Shown here piece after piece: positions 1-8,872 of a stretch of 64,000 nt of DNA (its first letter is position 1; the number at the start of each line of letters is the position of its first letter). The DNA is from Streptomyces tsukubensis. Lineage in GTDB: Bacteria > Actinomycetota > Actinomycetes > Streptomycetales > Streptomycetaceae. A program made the translations under genes and the position numbers. The notes under the pieces were generated by a model. The model worked only from the letters and a program-made list of their open reading frames with translations. It did not search any database and was not told the DNA's origin. Location of the stretch: positions 3,680,501 to 3,744,500 of the forward strand of contig NZ_CP020700.1 in assembly GCF_003932715.1 (NCBI RefSeq), given 5' to 3'.

Positions 1-1118
1 AGCAGTACGGCCCGTTCCCGCATGCCGGTGAGGCCGTATCCGGAGCCCGCCGTGGCCGCCGCCGCGCCCCGCCCGTCGTCGGTGATCTCCACGAGGAGTT
101 CGTCCTCCCGGTAGTCGACGACGACACGGCACCGGTCGGCGCCCGCGTGGCGCACCACGTTGGTGACGGCCTCCTGGACGATGCGGAACGCGGAGAGTTC
201 GACCTCGGCGGGCAGCTCCCGGTGCTCGCCCCGCCGGTCGAGGTCGACCCGTACCCCGCCGTCGCCCGTGATCTCCGCCAGCCGTTCCAGGTCCCCGAGC
301 CCGGGTGCGGTGGTCAGCGGTACGCCCTCCGGATCGGCTCTGCGCAGCGCGCCCAGCATGCGCCGCAGCCCGGCGAGGGTGTCGCGGCTGGTGGTCTCGA
401 TGACGGCGAGCGCCTTCCGGGCCTCGTCGGGCTGGGTGTCGATGACCCGGCGGCCGGTGCCCGCCTGGATGGCGATGATCCCGATGCTGTGGGCGACCAT
501 GTCGTGCAGTTCGCGGGCGATCCGCAGCCGCTCCGCCATCACCGCCTGCGCCGCCGTCTGGGTGCGTACCGTCTCGGCGTGGTCGCGCCGTTCGCGGACC
601 ATGGAGCCGGTCATCCAGGCGAGGGCGAGAACCAGGGTGAGAAGGAGCAGGTGGGAGACGAGGAGTTCCGATCCGGCGCGCTGGTGGAATACGGCCGCCA
701 CCTGGACGGCGAAGGTCATGACCGCGGCGGCGGCCGCGGTGCGGCGCGGCCGGCCTGCGGCGATGCAGGCGACGGCGATATCGGTCAGCAGGGCCTGGAG
801 GTAGCCGAACTGCGCCGTCTGCGGCGATCCGGGGGCCGGCCACGGCAGCGGCTGTCGATCCGCGGCCAGCAGCGCGGTGAACGAGCCGGTCAGCATCAGC
901 GCCAGGGCGGGCAGCGGCCGCCGCCTCAGCAGCGGGAACGGCAGCACGGCCAGCAGCAGTGACGGCAGCAGCCGGGTGCCGGTGAGCTCCGGCTCGTTGC
1001 GGACGGCGAAATACAGGAGTACGGGGTACGCGAGGGCCCCGGCCCAGCTCAGGGCGGTCACCGCGGTCGGCCCGGGGCGCCGCGGGCGGGCGGTGCGGGG
1101 CTGCGGTTCGACGGTCAT
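1..1118 (-). CDS. Two-component sensor histidine kinase, HPK7/NarL-type (3' end outside window)
   Basis: Membrane histidine kinase that would autophosphorylate and pass phosphate to a NarL-type response regulator, probably encoded beyond base 1. The visible 372 residues start with hydrophobic segments (roughly residues 20-155) and continue with a HisKA_3 dimerisation box reading ERLRIARELHDMVAH, in which His is the phosphoacceptor. The N box follows (IVQEAVTNVVRHA), then the DDGRG G-box of the HATPase_c domain. The ATG at 1118 is the first good start. The gene diverges from the ABC transporter at 1252, which it may regulate, as is common for such pairs; that link is inference. The product is truncated only by the window edge. 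Confidence 0.93.
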   Translation of the reverse strand, partial: MTVEPQPRTARPRRPGPTAVTALSWAGALAYPVLLYFAVRNEPELTGTRLLPSLLLAVLPFPLLRRRPLPALALMLTGSFTALLAADRQPLPWPAPGSPQTAQFGYLQALLTDIAVACIAAGRPRRTAAAAAVMTFAVQVAAVFHQRAGSELLVSHLLLLTLVLALAWMTGSMVRERRDHAETVRTQTAAQAVMAERLRIARELHDMVAHSIGIIAIQAGTGRRVIDTQPDEARKALAVIETTSRDTLAGLRRMLGALRRADPEGVPLTTAPGLGDLERLAEITGDGGVRVDLDRRGEHRELPAEVELSAFRIVQEAVTNVVRHAGADRCRVVVDYREDELLVEITDDGRGAAAATAGSGYGLTGMRERAVL

Positions 1119-1251
1119 GCCGGGATCATAGGGACGGTTCGGTGCAGGGGGCATCGGGCGGCGGGCGTACGCCTGTGGGCTACCCGCCGCTCCCCCGGTT
1201 GTGGTCCGCGGCCCGATGCCACGCGGTCCCGGTGCACGGGACGGTGAACCG

Positions 1252-2163
1252 GTGATCGAAGCAGATGAACTGACGAAACGTTACGGGGCGGTGACCGCCG
1301 TCGACGGGCTGAGCTTCACCGTCCGGCCCGGTGTGGTCACCGGCTTTCTGGGGCCCAACGGCGCGGGCAAGTCCACCACCCTGCGCCTGATCCTCGGACT
1401 GGGCGGCCCGACCGCCGGCACCGTCACCGTCGACGGGCGCCCGTTCGCCGGCCGGCCGCGCGGACTGCGGTACGCGGGAGCGCTGCTGGACGCCCACGAC
1501 GTGCACGGCGGCCGCACTGCGCGGGCGCATCTGACGGCGCTGGCGCTGAGCAACGGGCTGCCGCGGCGCCGGGCCGGCGAGGTCCTGGAGGAGGTGGGCC
1601 TGGCGGCCGCGGCCCACCGCCGGATCGGGGGCTTCTCGCTGGGCATGAAACAGCGGCTCGGCATCGCGGCCGCCCTCCTCGGCGATCCGCCCGCACTCCT
1701 CTTCGACGAACCGCTCAACGGACTCGACCCGGACGGGGTGCTGTGGGTGCGCGGCCTGTTCCGGCGGCTCGCGGGCGAGGGCCGGACGGTCTTCGTCTCC
1801 AGCCATCTGATGCGCGAGATGGAGCAGACGGCGGAGCAGCTCGTCGTCATCGGACGGGGAAGGCTGATCGCCGCGGAGAGCCTGGCGGACTTCGCCGCAC
1901 GGGGCACGCGGCGGAGCGTGACCGTCCGCACGCCGGACGGGGCGGCGCTGGTGTCCGCCGTGACGGCGGAGGGCGCGGAGATCACCCGCGAGGACGGCGG
2001 CCGGTACACGGTGACGGGGCTGGAGCCGCGCCGGATCGCCGAACTGGCCCGGGGCCGCGGGGTGCTGCTGGACGAGCTGACACCGGTGTCGGCTTCGCTG
2101 GAGGAGGCGTTCATGGAACTCACCGCGCGGAGCGTCGAGTACGGGGCGGGGGAAGCGTCATGA
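1252..2163 (+). CDS. ABC transporter ATP-binding protein
   Basis: ATPase subunit of an ABC-2 type exporter, working with the permease encoded next. About 303 residues. It shows Walker A (GPNGAGKST), a variant signature (FSLGMKQR in place of LSGGQ), Walker B (ALLFDEP) followed by LNGLDPDG, and the switch His in VSSHLM. The C-terminal ~90 residues form the extra domain usual in drug or lantibiotic-type exporters. The GTG at 1252 (reading VIEADELTKRYG) fits the family N-terminus better than the in-frame GTG at 1201. Its stop overlaps the next start (ATGA), so the two genes are translationally coupled. The substrate cannot be told. Confidence 0.94.
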   Translation: MIEADELTKRYGAVTAVDGLSFTVRPGVVTGFLGPNGAGKSTTLRLILGLGGPTAGTVTVDGRPFAGRPRGLRYAGALLDAHDVHGGRTARAHLTALALSNGLPRRRAGEVLEEVGLAAAAHRRIGGFSLGMKQRLGIAAALLGDPPALLFDEPLNGLDPDGVLWVRGLFRRLAGEGRTVFVSSHLMREMEQTAEQLVVIGRGRLIAAESLADFAARGTRRSVTVRTPDGAALVSAVTAEGAEITREDGGRYTVTGLEPRRIAELARGRGVLLDELTPVSASLEEAFMELTARSVEYGAGEAS

Positions 2164-3023
2164 GCGCGACAGAGGTACGGGCTGCCGCCGCGACCCCGCG
2201 GACGGTCCGCGTCCGGTTCCGGGATCCGCTGCTCGCCGAGTGGATCAAGTTCTGGTCGCTGCGGTCCACGTACGCGGTCCTCGCGGGCGGCGCCCTGACC
2301 GTCACCGGGATCAACGTCAACTCCGCCCGGGTCAACGCGGACCGGCTCACGAAGAACCCCGAGCCGCCCCTGGACGACCCCGCCGGCCTGCCGTTCGTGT
2401 TCGACCCGCTGGCGGCGGCGTTCACCGATCCGGCGTGGCAGCTCTTCATGGTGTTCACCGCGTGCGTCGGGGCGGCGGTGGTCTTCGGGGAGTACGGCAG
2501 CGGTCTGATCCGTACGACCTTCACCGCCGTACCCGCGCGGCGGACGGTGGCGGCGGCCAAGCTCACGGTCGTGGTGGCGGTGGCGCTCGGCTACGGCGCG
2601 CTGGTGTCGGGTGCGTCGTTCGGGCTGACGCAGGCGATCCTCCGGGACCACCACGGTCTGTCGATCGGTGACCCGGGCGCGCTCCGGGCAGTTGTGGCGT
2701 CGGCGCTGCTGGCGCCGGTGTGCGCGCTGGTGGGCATGGCGCTGGCGGTGCTAGTGCGGCATGCGGCGGGCAGTGTGGGGGCGGTCGTCGGGGTGCTGGT
2801 GCTGCTGCCGGGGCTGTTCAACGGGGACACGTACCGCTGGGTGCGGGAGATCGGCAATGTGATGCCGGTGAACGCGTGGCGGGAGCTGGTGAAGAACCCC
2901 GAGCGGGCGATCGGCGCCGCGAAGTACCCGATCACGCCGCTGGAGGCATGGCTGGCCCTCGGGGGCTGGGCGCTGGTGGCGGGGGTGCTGACGGTGCTGG
3001 TGATGGGGCGGCGGGAGGTCTGA
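2160..3023 (+). CDS. ABC-2 type transporter permease
   Basis: Membrane subunit partnering the ATPase upstream, with a 4-nt ATGA overlap. 287 residues. After a short cytosolic N-terminus (FRDPLLAEWIKFWSLRSTYAVL, typical of this permease family) there are about six hydrophobic spans, the last ending near the C-terminal RREV. It contains the common EYGSGLIRTTFTAVP segment after the second span. Substrate unknown. It converges with the asparagine-synthetase-like gene 45 bases downstream. Confidence 0.93.
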   Translation: MSATEVRAAAATPRTVRVRFRDPLLAEWIKFWSLRSTYAVLAGGALTVTGINVNSARVNADRLTKNPEPPLDDPAGLPFVFDPLAAAFTDPAWQLFMVFTACVGAAVVFGEYGSGLIRTTFTAVPARRTVAAAKLTVVVAVALGYGALVSGASFGLTQAILRDHHGLSIGDPGALRAVVASALLAPVCALVGMALAVLVRHAAGSVGAVVGVLVLLPGLFNGDTYRWVREIGNVMPVNAWRELVKNPERAIGAAKYPITPLEAWLALGGWALVAGVLTVLVMGRREV

Positions 3024-3068
3024 GCGCGCCGGTCTCCGGTCCTCAGCGGGTCGGGCCCTGTCGTTTCC

Positions 3069-5180
3069 TCAGTGGGTCGCGCCCCCGCGCAGGGACGGGC
3101 GCGGCGGGACCCCGGTGGAGACCGCGCGGGAGCGGGGGGCGGCCGAACCGGTCCAGCAGGTGCCCCGGCGCGACAGCAGCCGGCGCAGCCACAGCTCGGT
3201 GGAGACCAGGTCCGCCAGTCCGTCCAGGGGTACGGGTTCGCCGTCGGCCGCGCCGCGCAGTGCCTTGCGGACGACCCGGGCGTCGATGAGACCGGCGTCG
3301 GCGAGGAGCGGCGCGTCGAAGAGGGCGAGCAGGGTGGGGAGGGCGGCCCGCAGTCCCTTGTGGGCGGTGACGGTCTGCGGGGTGAGGGGGGTGGTGCCCC
3401 AGCCGGGGGGCAGTTCATGGACGCCTGCGCCCGCGAGCACGGTACGGAGGATTTCGGCGCGGGCCCCCGGCCGTACCCGGAGGGCCTCCGGGAGGTCGCG
3501 GCAGGCGCGGACGACCTGGTTGTCGAGGAAGGGGGCGTGGACGCGCTGGCTGCGTACCTCCGCGGCCTGTTCGAGGATCCGCTGGTCGAAGGCGTGCCGG
3601 GCGAGGGCGGCGCGGGCCCGGGCCTCCCCGGGCCGCTGGACGGGCGCCGCGCGGGTGGCGACGCCCGTGAGCCGTACGGCGACGTCCGCGAGCGCCTCGC
3701 CGGTCAGCCAGCGGGCGGCGGGCCCGGGCCGGGACCAGGTGAGGGCGGCCAGGGAGGCGTCGAGGGGGCCGAAGGCGGGGAGCCGGCCGCCGCGGTTGGC
3801 CTGGAGCAGCCGGTCGGCGGCGGTTTCGAGGCCGGTGCGGTACGGCGTACGGGCGAGGCGGCGCGCGGCCCGGTAGACCGTGAGGGGTGCCAGCAGCGAC
3901 TGCGTCGACGGCCCTTCGGCACGGGCGAGCGCGGTCACCGGCCGGAACAGATGGCGGCGTCTGCGGTCGATGAGGAGGTCGGCGAGGCGGGCCGGATGGG
4001 CGTCGAGTACCTGGCGGGCGCCCGCGCCGGTGATGTGGTCGGCGCTGCCGGACGCGAGGCGGACCCGGTGGCGTTCGGCGGTGACGAGGCTGGGGGCGGG
4101 TTCGTCGGTGAGCGGCCCGTTCTCCAGATTGGCGTACGGCAGGCCCTCCTCCCCCGCGGTGACGACGAGGTGGTGCAGCCGGGGGTCGGCGGCGAGGGCG
4201 CGGGCGCGTTCCAGTTCGGGTTCGAGGCCGGGTTCGGTGAGGTCGTTGAAGGTGACGGCGAGGAGGCGTTCGCCCGCGCCGGTCGCGCCGTGGCCGGCGA
4301 GGGTGCCGGGGCGGCCGGGCAGTCCGGCGGCGAGCAGCGCCAGGGTGGCGGAGGCGCTGCCGCCGGAGAGGTCGGCGCCGATACCGGGGACGGGGGCGCC
4401 GCGGCGGGCGCGCCGGTCGGCGGGGCCCATACCGGGGACGGGCCCGGGGTCGGGGGGCGCGGTCTCCGGGGCGTGCCGCGGGGCGGTGAGCCGGGCGCGT
4501 ACGGCGTCGACGAGTGCGTCGCGGACACCGTCGACGGCCCGGTCGGCGGCCATCTGGGGGCCGGCGACGGCAAGGGAGGCGACGGGTTCGTAGCCGGTGA
4601 TCTCGCGGGAGCCCTCGCGGAGGATCAGCGCATGGCCGGGCGGGATGCGCTTGACCCCGTCGTAGGGGGTGGCGTCGCGCAGGGCTTCGGGGGTTTCGGG
4701 GCAGGCCAGCAGGGCGGCGAGATAGCCGATGTCGAGCTGGGCCTCGATGAGGTCCGCGAGGGGGAGCGCGGCGGTGGCGAACGCGGTGCCGTTGGCCCAG
4801 GGGGTGTGGAAGACCGGGCGGGCGCCCGCGAGATCACCGATGACGGTGATCCGGCGGCCCGACCGGACGACGACGGTGTAGCTGCCGGGCCACGCGGTGA
4901 GGTGGCGCAGGGCGCCGCCGCGGGCGGAGAGCAGTCCGGTGCGGAGTTCGGCGTCGGACGCAGCGCAGCAGCCGAGGACGGCCATTTTGGTGAACTCGTC
5001 GGCGGCGACGACGCGGATCTCGTCGGGGCGCCAGTCACCGACGGCCCAGAGGGGGTCGGGGTCGCCCCACAGGAGCTGGGAACCGACGGGGTGGACCGTG
5101 CGGCCCTCGTCGGCGGCGCCGACGGCCCCGGCCGTACCGAAGTTCGCGGCGATACTGCTCCAGCCCACCAACCACCGCAT
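3069..5180 (-). CDS. Asparagine-synthetase-like / lasso-cyclase-like protein (albusnodin/ikarugamycin-type macrolactam cyclase family)
   Basis: 703 residues. The N-terminal ~190 residues resemble a class II glutamine amidotransferase fold that lacks the catalytic N-terminal Cys (it starts MRWLVGW), as in lasso-peptide cyclases and beta-lactam synthetase. The C-terminal half is the asparagine-synthetase-like AMP-forming domain. The PP-loop reads LSGGSASAT, where the usual form is SGG(I/L/V)DS, so the Asp is replaced by Ala. I recall a similar SGGTAS in Streptomyces relatives, so this may be a family trait rather than local decay. I see no lasso precursor, leader peptidase or RRE protein nearby, so calling it a peptide cyclase is tentative. 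The ATG at 5180 is preceded by GGAGG at good spacing; the GTG at 5198 has no ribosome site. Confidence 0.85.
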   Translation of the reverse strand: MRWLVGWSSIAANFGTAGAVGAADEGRTVHPVGSQLLWGDPDPLWAVGDWRPDEIRVVAADEFTKMAVLGCCAASDAELRTGLLSARGGALRHLTAWPGSYTVVVRSGRRITVIGDLAGARPVFHTPWANGTAFATAALPLADLIEAQLDIGYLAALLACPETPEALRDATPYDGVKRIPPGHALILREGSREITGYEPVASLAVAGPQMAADRAVDGVRDALVDAVRARLTAPRHAPETAPPDPGPVPGMGPADRRARRGAPVPGIGADLSGGSASATLALLAAGLPGRPGTLAGHGATGAGERLLAVTFNDLTEPGLEPELERARALAADPRLHHLVVTAGEEGLPYANLENGPLTDEPAPSLVTAERHRVRLASGSADHITGAGARQVLDAHPARLADLLIDRRRRHLFRPVTALARAEGPSTQSLLAPLTVYRAARRLARTPYRTGLETAADRLLQANRGGRLPAFGPLDASLAALTWSRPGPAARWLTGEALADVAVRLTGVATRAAPVQRPGEARARAALARHAFDQRILEQAAEVRSQRVHAPFLDNQVVRACRDLPEALRVRPGARAEILRTVLAGAGVHELPPGWGTTPLTPQTVTAHKGLRAALPTLLALFDAPLLADAGLIDARVVRKALRGAADGEPVPLDGLADLVSTELWLRRLLSRRGTCWTGSAAPRSRAVSTGVPPRPSLRGGATH

Positions 5181-6828
5181 CGCCGTTTTCGCCTCCACAG
5201 GCTGTGGACAACCGGGCCGGGGCCCGGGCCGTTCGGGAACATGCTGCCACGAAGGAGACGCACGGGACGGGCCCCGGGTCGCACGAGCAAAAAGTGAAAG
5301 AGCCTGCCCGGGGCCTGATATGGCGGGGCGTCATGAGGCCTGTGAGAGATCGCGTCAACCGCATATGGGGTGAAAGTCCATGAGAAGGACAGTCGACATT
5401 CAGCCATTCTCATGACATCGGTGGAACCGGGGGCGGGCACGGAGAGCTTCCGGACCGGTGGCTCTCCGTCCGCTTTTTGCTCCGTTTTTCCCTCCGCTCC
5501 GGTCCGTCCGTTGCCCGTCGGTTGCCCGTCCGCCGCCGGTTCGTCGCCGGTTCGTCGCCGGTTCGTCGCCGGTTCGACGTTGCTTCGCCGTCTGCTCGGC
5601 GTCTGCTCGGCGTCGTTGCGGGGCGGGTTCGGTGCCGGTACGGGCCCGATGCGGCGGAGGTACGGGGACGGTCCGGCGCCCTTGCGGGGGCGGGGCCCGT
5701 GGTGGGCCGGGGTCCGGCGGGGTGCCGCAACCTGCGGGCCGGAAGGCCCGTGAACCGGGCGGTTCGGGGCGATTCCGGGCGGTTGGGACGGGTTGTCCGG
5801 CTGCAGGCTCGGGAGGAAGCGACCGCGACCGTACGGGTACGGCGCGCGGCGCCGATGCCCGGCCCGGGCCCGCGGCGTCCGGCCCCGTACACCCGTCCGT
5901 ACGGCCGCCGGGCGGAACCGCGCCCGGATATGACAGTCCGGGAGGCGCCACACGCCTCCCGGACCGTCCGCCGCCCGCGGGGATTGAAGGCGGCGGTGTC
6001 CCCCAGCCCACTGGTTCCACTACCAGCGGGCCGACCCACGCGGTTCTCATGGAAAACCTCGGGGAACCCCCCGGCCAGAGCGCACGGGCGGGCGCACGGC
6101 CACACACCCGGAGCACGCGCGCCGCCCCTGCGCCCCGGCGCGGGAACGGCCGCCGCACCCCGGCGGCGACCGGGGCACAAGGGGGGTACGTGCCCCTCGG
6201 GCTCCCCCGCACGCGCCCCCGGGCGGGCGGGTTCGGGGCCTCGCGCGGGGGCACGCTCCGACCGCAGGGCCGGGGCCGGGACAGGGCCGAGTCGGGGGCG
6301 AATCGGGGCCGAATCGCGGGTATTGCGGCGGCCCGCGGCGGGGGTTTCACCGCCGCTCCGGACGCGGCCCGCGAGACGGCCGGGGTCGGCCCCGGCGAGG
6401 CGGCGCGCCGGTGGCTCCGGCAGGTGGCCGGGCCGTGGTCCGGGCCCCGTCCAGGGATGGTTCGGCGGTACGCGGCCGGACCCCGGCCACCGGTCCCGCC
6501 GGGAGCGGTGGCGAGGACCCGCCACCGGTGGCGCGTTCACGGTGCGTCCACAGTGCGCCCCGGCGGAGTTCGCTCGCACGCACAACAATCCCGCCATAGG
6601 GAACACCGCCCCTTAACGGTCGGGATCCGGCGAACTACGCTGGGTTTGCTGATGTTCTGAACTGATGGGCATATTCCGGAGGGCTCGGCCAGACGCTTTT
6701 GCAGCCGGGACCGACCGGCCCGGTGGCAGCCGGGTTCCGGAGCCGTGCCGTCGGGACGGGACGTCGCTACGCATGCCGGACGCGAGGCAGCGTCACGGCG
6801 GCCGTCGGCGTGTCGAGGGGTGGGGCGC
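5181..6828. other. 1.65 kb intergenic region without a convincing gene
   Basis: Open frames here are Arg/Pro/Gly-rich in every reading and none has a good ribosome site with family-like sequence, so I call no gene. It holds an 11-bp periodic repeat block (5510-5612), a small hairpin at 6007-6030, and near its right end the leader of the NsdA-like gene. A short peptide gene for the neighbouring cyclase-like protein could be hidden here, but I found no Gly-first core with an Asp/Glu at position 7-9 behind a convincing start. Confidence 0.6.
5510..5612. repeat. Tandem 11-bp periodic repeats
   Basis: Four consecutive copies of GCCGGTTCGTC (last copy ...GAC) occupy 5535-5578. They are preceded by two copies of GTTGCCCGTC(G/C) at 5510-5531 and followed by two copies of GTCTGCTCGGC near 5591-5612. 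All three families share an 11-bp period. The block is too short and too tightly packed for CRISPR. It could be slippage-born minisatellite or helically phased protein sites. Confidence 0.75.
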
Positions 6829-8673
6829 ATGTCCAGGGAGCAACGCGGGCCGAACGAGAAACTCGGCACCGTCCTCGCCCTCGCGGGAATCAGCAACGCC
6901 GGGCTCGCCCGGAGGGTCAACGACCTGGGCGCACAGCGCGGTCTGACCCTCCGCTACGACAAGACGTCGGTGGCGCGCTGGGTCTCCAAGGGCATGGTCC
7001 CGCAGGGCGCCGCCCCCCATCTCATCGCCGCCGCGATCGGCTCCAAACTGGGCCGGCCCGTACCGCTGCACGAGATCGGCCTGGCCGACGCCGACCCGGC
7101 CCCCGAGGTCGGGCTGGCCTTCCCCCGCGACGTCCGGGAAGCGGTGAAGTCGGCGACCGACCTCTACCGGCTCGACCTGGCCGGCCGACGGGCGGGCAGC
7201 GGCGGGATCTGGCAGTCCCTGGCCGGTTCCTTCTCGGTCAGTGCCTATGCGACACCCGCGTCCCGCTGGCTGATATCCCCCGCCGACCCGTCGGTGGAGC
7301 GCCCGGCGCCGGCCTATATGACCCGCAGGGCGGCCGATATCTGCGGCCCCGACGAGGCTGATGGGATAGACGGGGCCGAGGGCACGAGAGCGACCGGGGA
7401 ATCCCCGGGGACCGGTGGGCCGGGCGGGGGAAGCGGAAGCAGCGGGGGCGAAGGGGGCCTCGGGGACGGTGGTCGTGCGCCCGCGCGCCCGCCCGCGCAC
7501 CCCGGCCTGCCCGGGACGGCCCCGGGCTCCGGTTTCGGATCCGGTCCGGGCCCTGCTCCGGGCTCCGGTGGCACCTCCGGTTCCGGTTCCGCTTCGGTCT
7601 CCGGTTCTGGTTCCGGTTCCGCTTCGGTTGCCGGTTCGGTTTCTGCTTCAGTTTCTGCTTCGGTCGTCGGTGCCGGTGCCGGTGCAGCCGTGCTCCCGGG
7701 TACGGCCCCGCCCGGCCAGGCGCCCGGACACCCCGGCCACCCCGACGACACTGCCACCCGCGTCGGCCACAGCGATGTGGCCAAACTGCGCGAGGCCGCG
7801 GAGGACGCCCGCCGCTGGGACTCCAAGTACGGCGGCGGGGACTGGCGCTCGTCGATGGTCCCCGAATGCCTGCGCGTCGACGCCGCGCCGCTGCTCCTCG
7901 GCTCGTACTCGGACGAGGTCGGCCGCGCGCTGTTCGGCGCCACCGCCGAACTGACCCGGCTGGCCGGATGGATGGCCTTCGACACCGGGCAGCAGGAGGC
8001 CGCCCAGCGGTACTACATCCAGGCGCTGCGCCTGGCCCGCGCCGCCGCGGACGTACCGCTCGGCGGATATGTCCTGGCCTCCATGTCCCTGCAGGCCGTC
8101 TACCGCGGCTTCGCCGACGAGGGCGTCGACCTCGCGCAGGCGGCGCTGGAGCGCAACCGGGGGCTCGCGACCGCGCGCACGATGAGCTTCTTCCATCTGG
8201 TGGAGGCGCGGGCGCACGCCAAGGCGAGCGACGCATCGGCCGCGGGCGCCGCGCTGAAGGCGGCCGAGGGCTGGCTGGAGCGGTCCCGCGACGGCGACCC
8301 CGACCCCTCCTGGCTGGGTTTCTACAGCTATGACCGGTTCGCGGCGGACGCGGCCGAGTGCTACCGCGATCTGAAGCTGCCCCGGCAGGTGCGGCGCTTC
8401 ACCGAGAAGGCCCTGTCCCAGCCGACGGACGAGTTCGTCCGCTCGCACGGGCTGCGGCTGGTGGTGGGCGCCTTCGCCGAGCTGGAATCGGGCAATCTGG
8501 ACGCGGCCTGCGCCGCGGGGGCCCGGGCGGTCGAGGTCGCGGGCCGGATCTCGTCCGTACGGACCACGGAGTACGTACGGGATCTGCTCCACAAACTGGA
8601 GCCGTACGGGGACGAGCCCCGGGTCGCCGAGCTGCGCGAGCGGGCCAGACCGCTGCTGATGGCCCCGGCGTAG
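6829..8673 (+). CDS. NsdA-like / sporulation-associated regulatory protein with TPR-like repeats
   Basis: 614 residues. The N-terminal ~90 residues look like a helix-turn-helix of the kind in Streptomyces NsdA-type proteins ([24 protein letters not shown]). A Gly/Ser/Pro-rich linker (about residues 190-300) follows. The C-terminal ~300 residues are helical repeats of TPR type ([20 protein letters not shown] and later units). NsdA negatively regulates sporulation and antibiotic production in S. coelicolor; I recall this syntenic relative as SCO4114, sporulation-associated. The ATG at 6829 has a GAGGGGTGGGG ribosome site; the upstream in-frame ATG at 6745 does not. The linker is encoded by near-perfect GGTTCC-type hexanucleotide repeats, so its length likely varies between strains. 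Confidence 0.88.
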   Translation: MSREQRGPNEKLGTVLALAGISNAGLARRVNDLGAQRGLTLRYDKTSVARWVSKGMVPQGAAPHLIAAAIGSKLGRPVPLHEIGLADADPAPEVGLAFPRDVREAVKSATDLYRLDLAGRRAGSGGIWQSLAGSFSVSAYATPASRWLISPADPSVERPAPAYMTRRAADICGPDEADGIDGAEGTRATGESPGTGGPGGGSGSSGGEGGLGDGGRAPARPPAHPGLPGTAPGSGFGSGPGPAPGSGGTSGSGSASVSGSGSGSASVAGSVSASVSASVVGAGAGAAVLPGTAPPGQAPGHPGHPDDTATRVGHSDVAKLREAAEDARRWDSKYGGGDWRSSMVPECLRVDAAPLLLGSYSDEVGRALFGATAELTRLAGWMAFDTGQQEAAQRYYIQALRLARAAADVPLGGYVLASMSLQAVYRGFADEGVDLAQAALERNRGLATARTMSFFHLVEARAHAKASDASAAGAALKAAEGWLERSRDGDPDPSWLGFYSYDRFAADAAECYRDLKLPRQVRRFTEKALSQPTDEFVRSHGLRLVVGAFAELESGNLDAACAAGARAVEVAGRISSVRTTEYVRDLLHKLEPYGDEPRVAELRERARPLLMAPA

Positions 8674-8872
8674 CGCGGTCGCGGAGGGCACTGTCAGTGG
8701 CGGGGTGCAGTATTCGGATGGGGCGGACGCGACATCGGGGTACGGCATCGGGGTGCGGCATCGGGGGTACGACAGCCGGGTACGGCATCGGCACAGGGCC
8801 GGAGCACAGGGGCAGGGCAGCGGGGCACGTCAGCGGGGATTCCCGGGTGAGCGGGCGGCGGGAGGTGGAGTG

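Noticed and set aside
3072..5297. 741-codon open frame on the plus strand opposite the cyclase-like gene
   Set aside because: Gly/Arg/Ala-rich shadow of the real minus-strand gene with no domain or ribosome site.
5332..5382. 16-codon frame MRPVRDRVNRIWGESP as a possible lasso precursor
   Set aside because: Too short for leader plus core, no leader motif, no Gly core with acceptor Asp/Glu at 7-9.
5510..5612. CRISPR-like array
   Set aside because: Repeats are 11 bp and back to back with no spacers, and there are no cas genes.
6007..6030. Hairpin CCCACTGGT/ACCAGCGGG as a terminator
   Set aside because: Short, imperfect, with no T-run and no gene ending near it.
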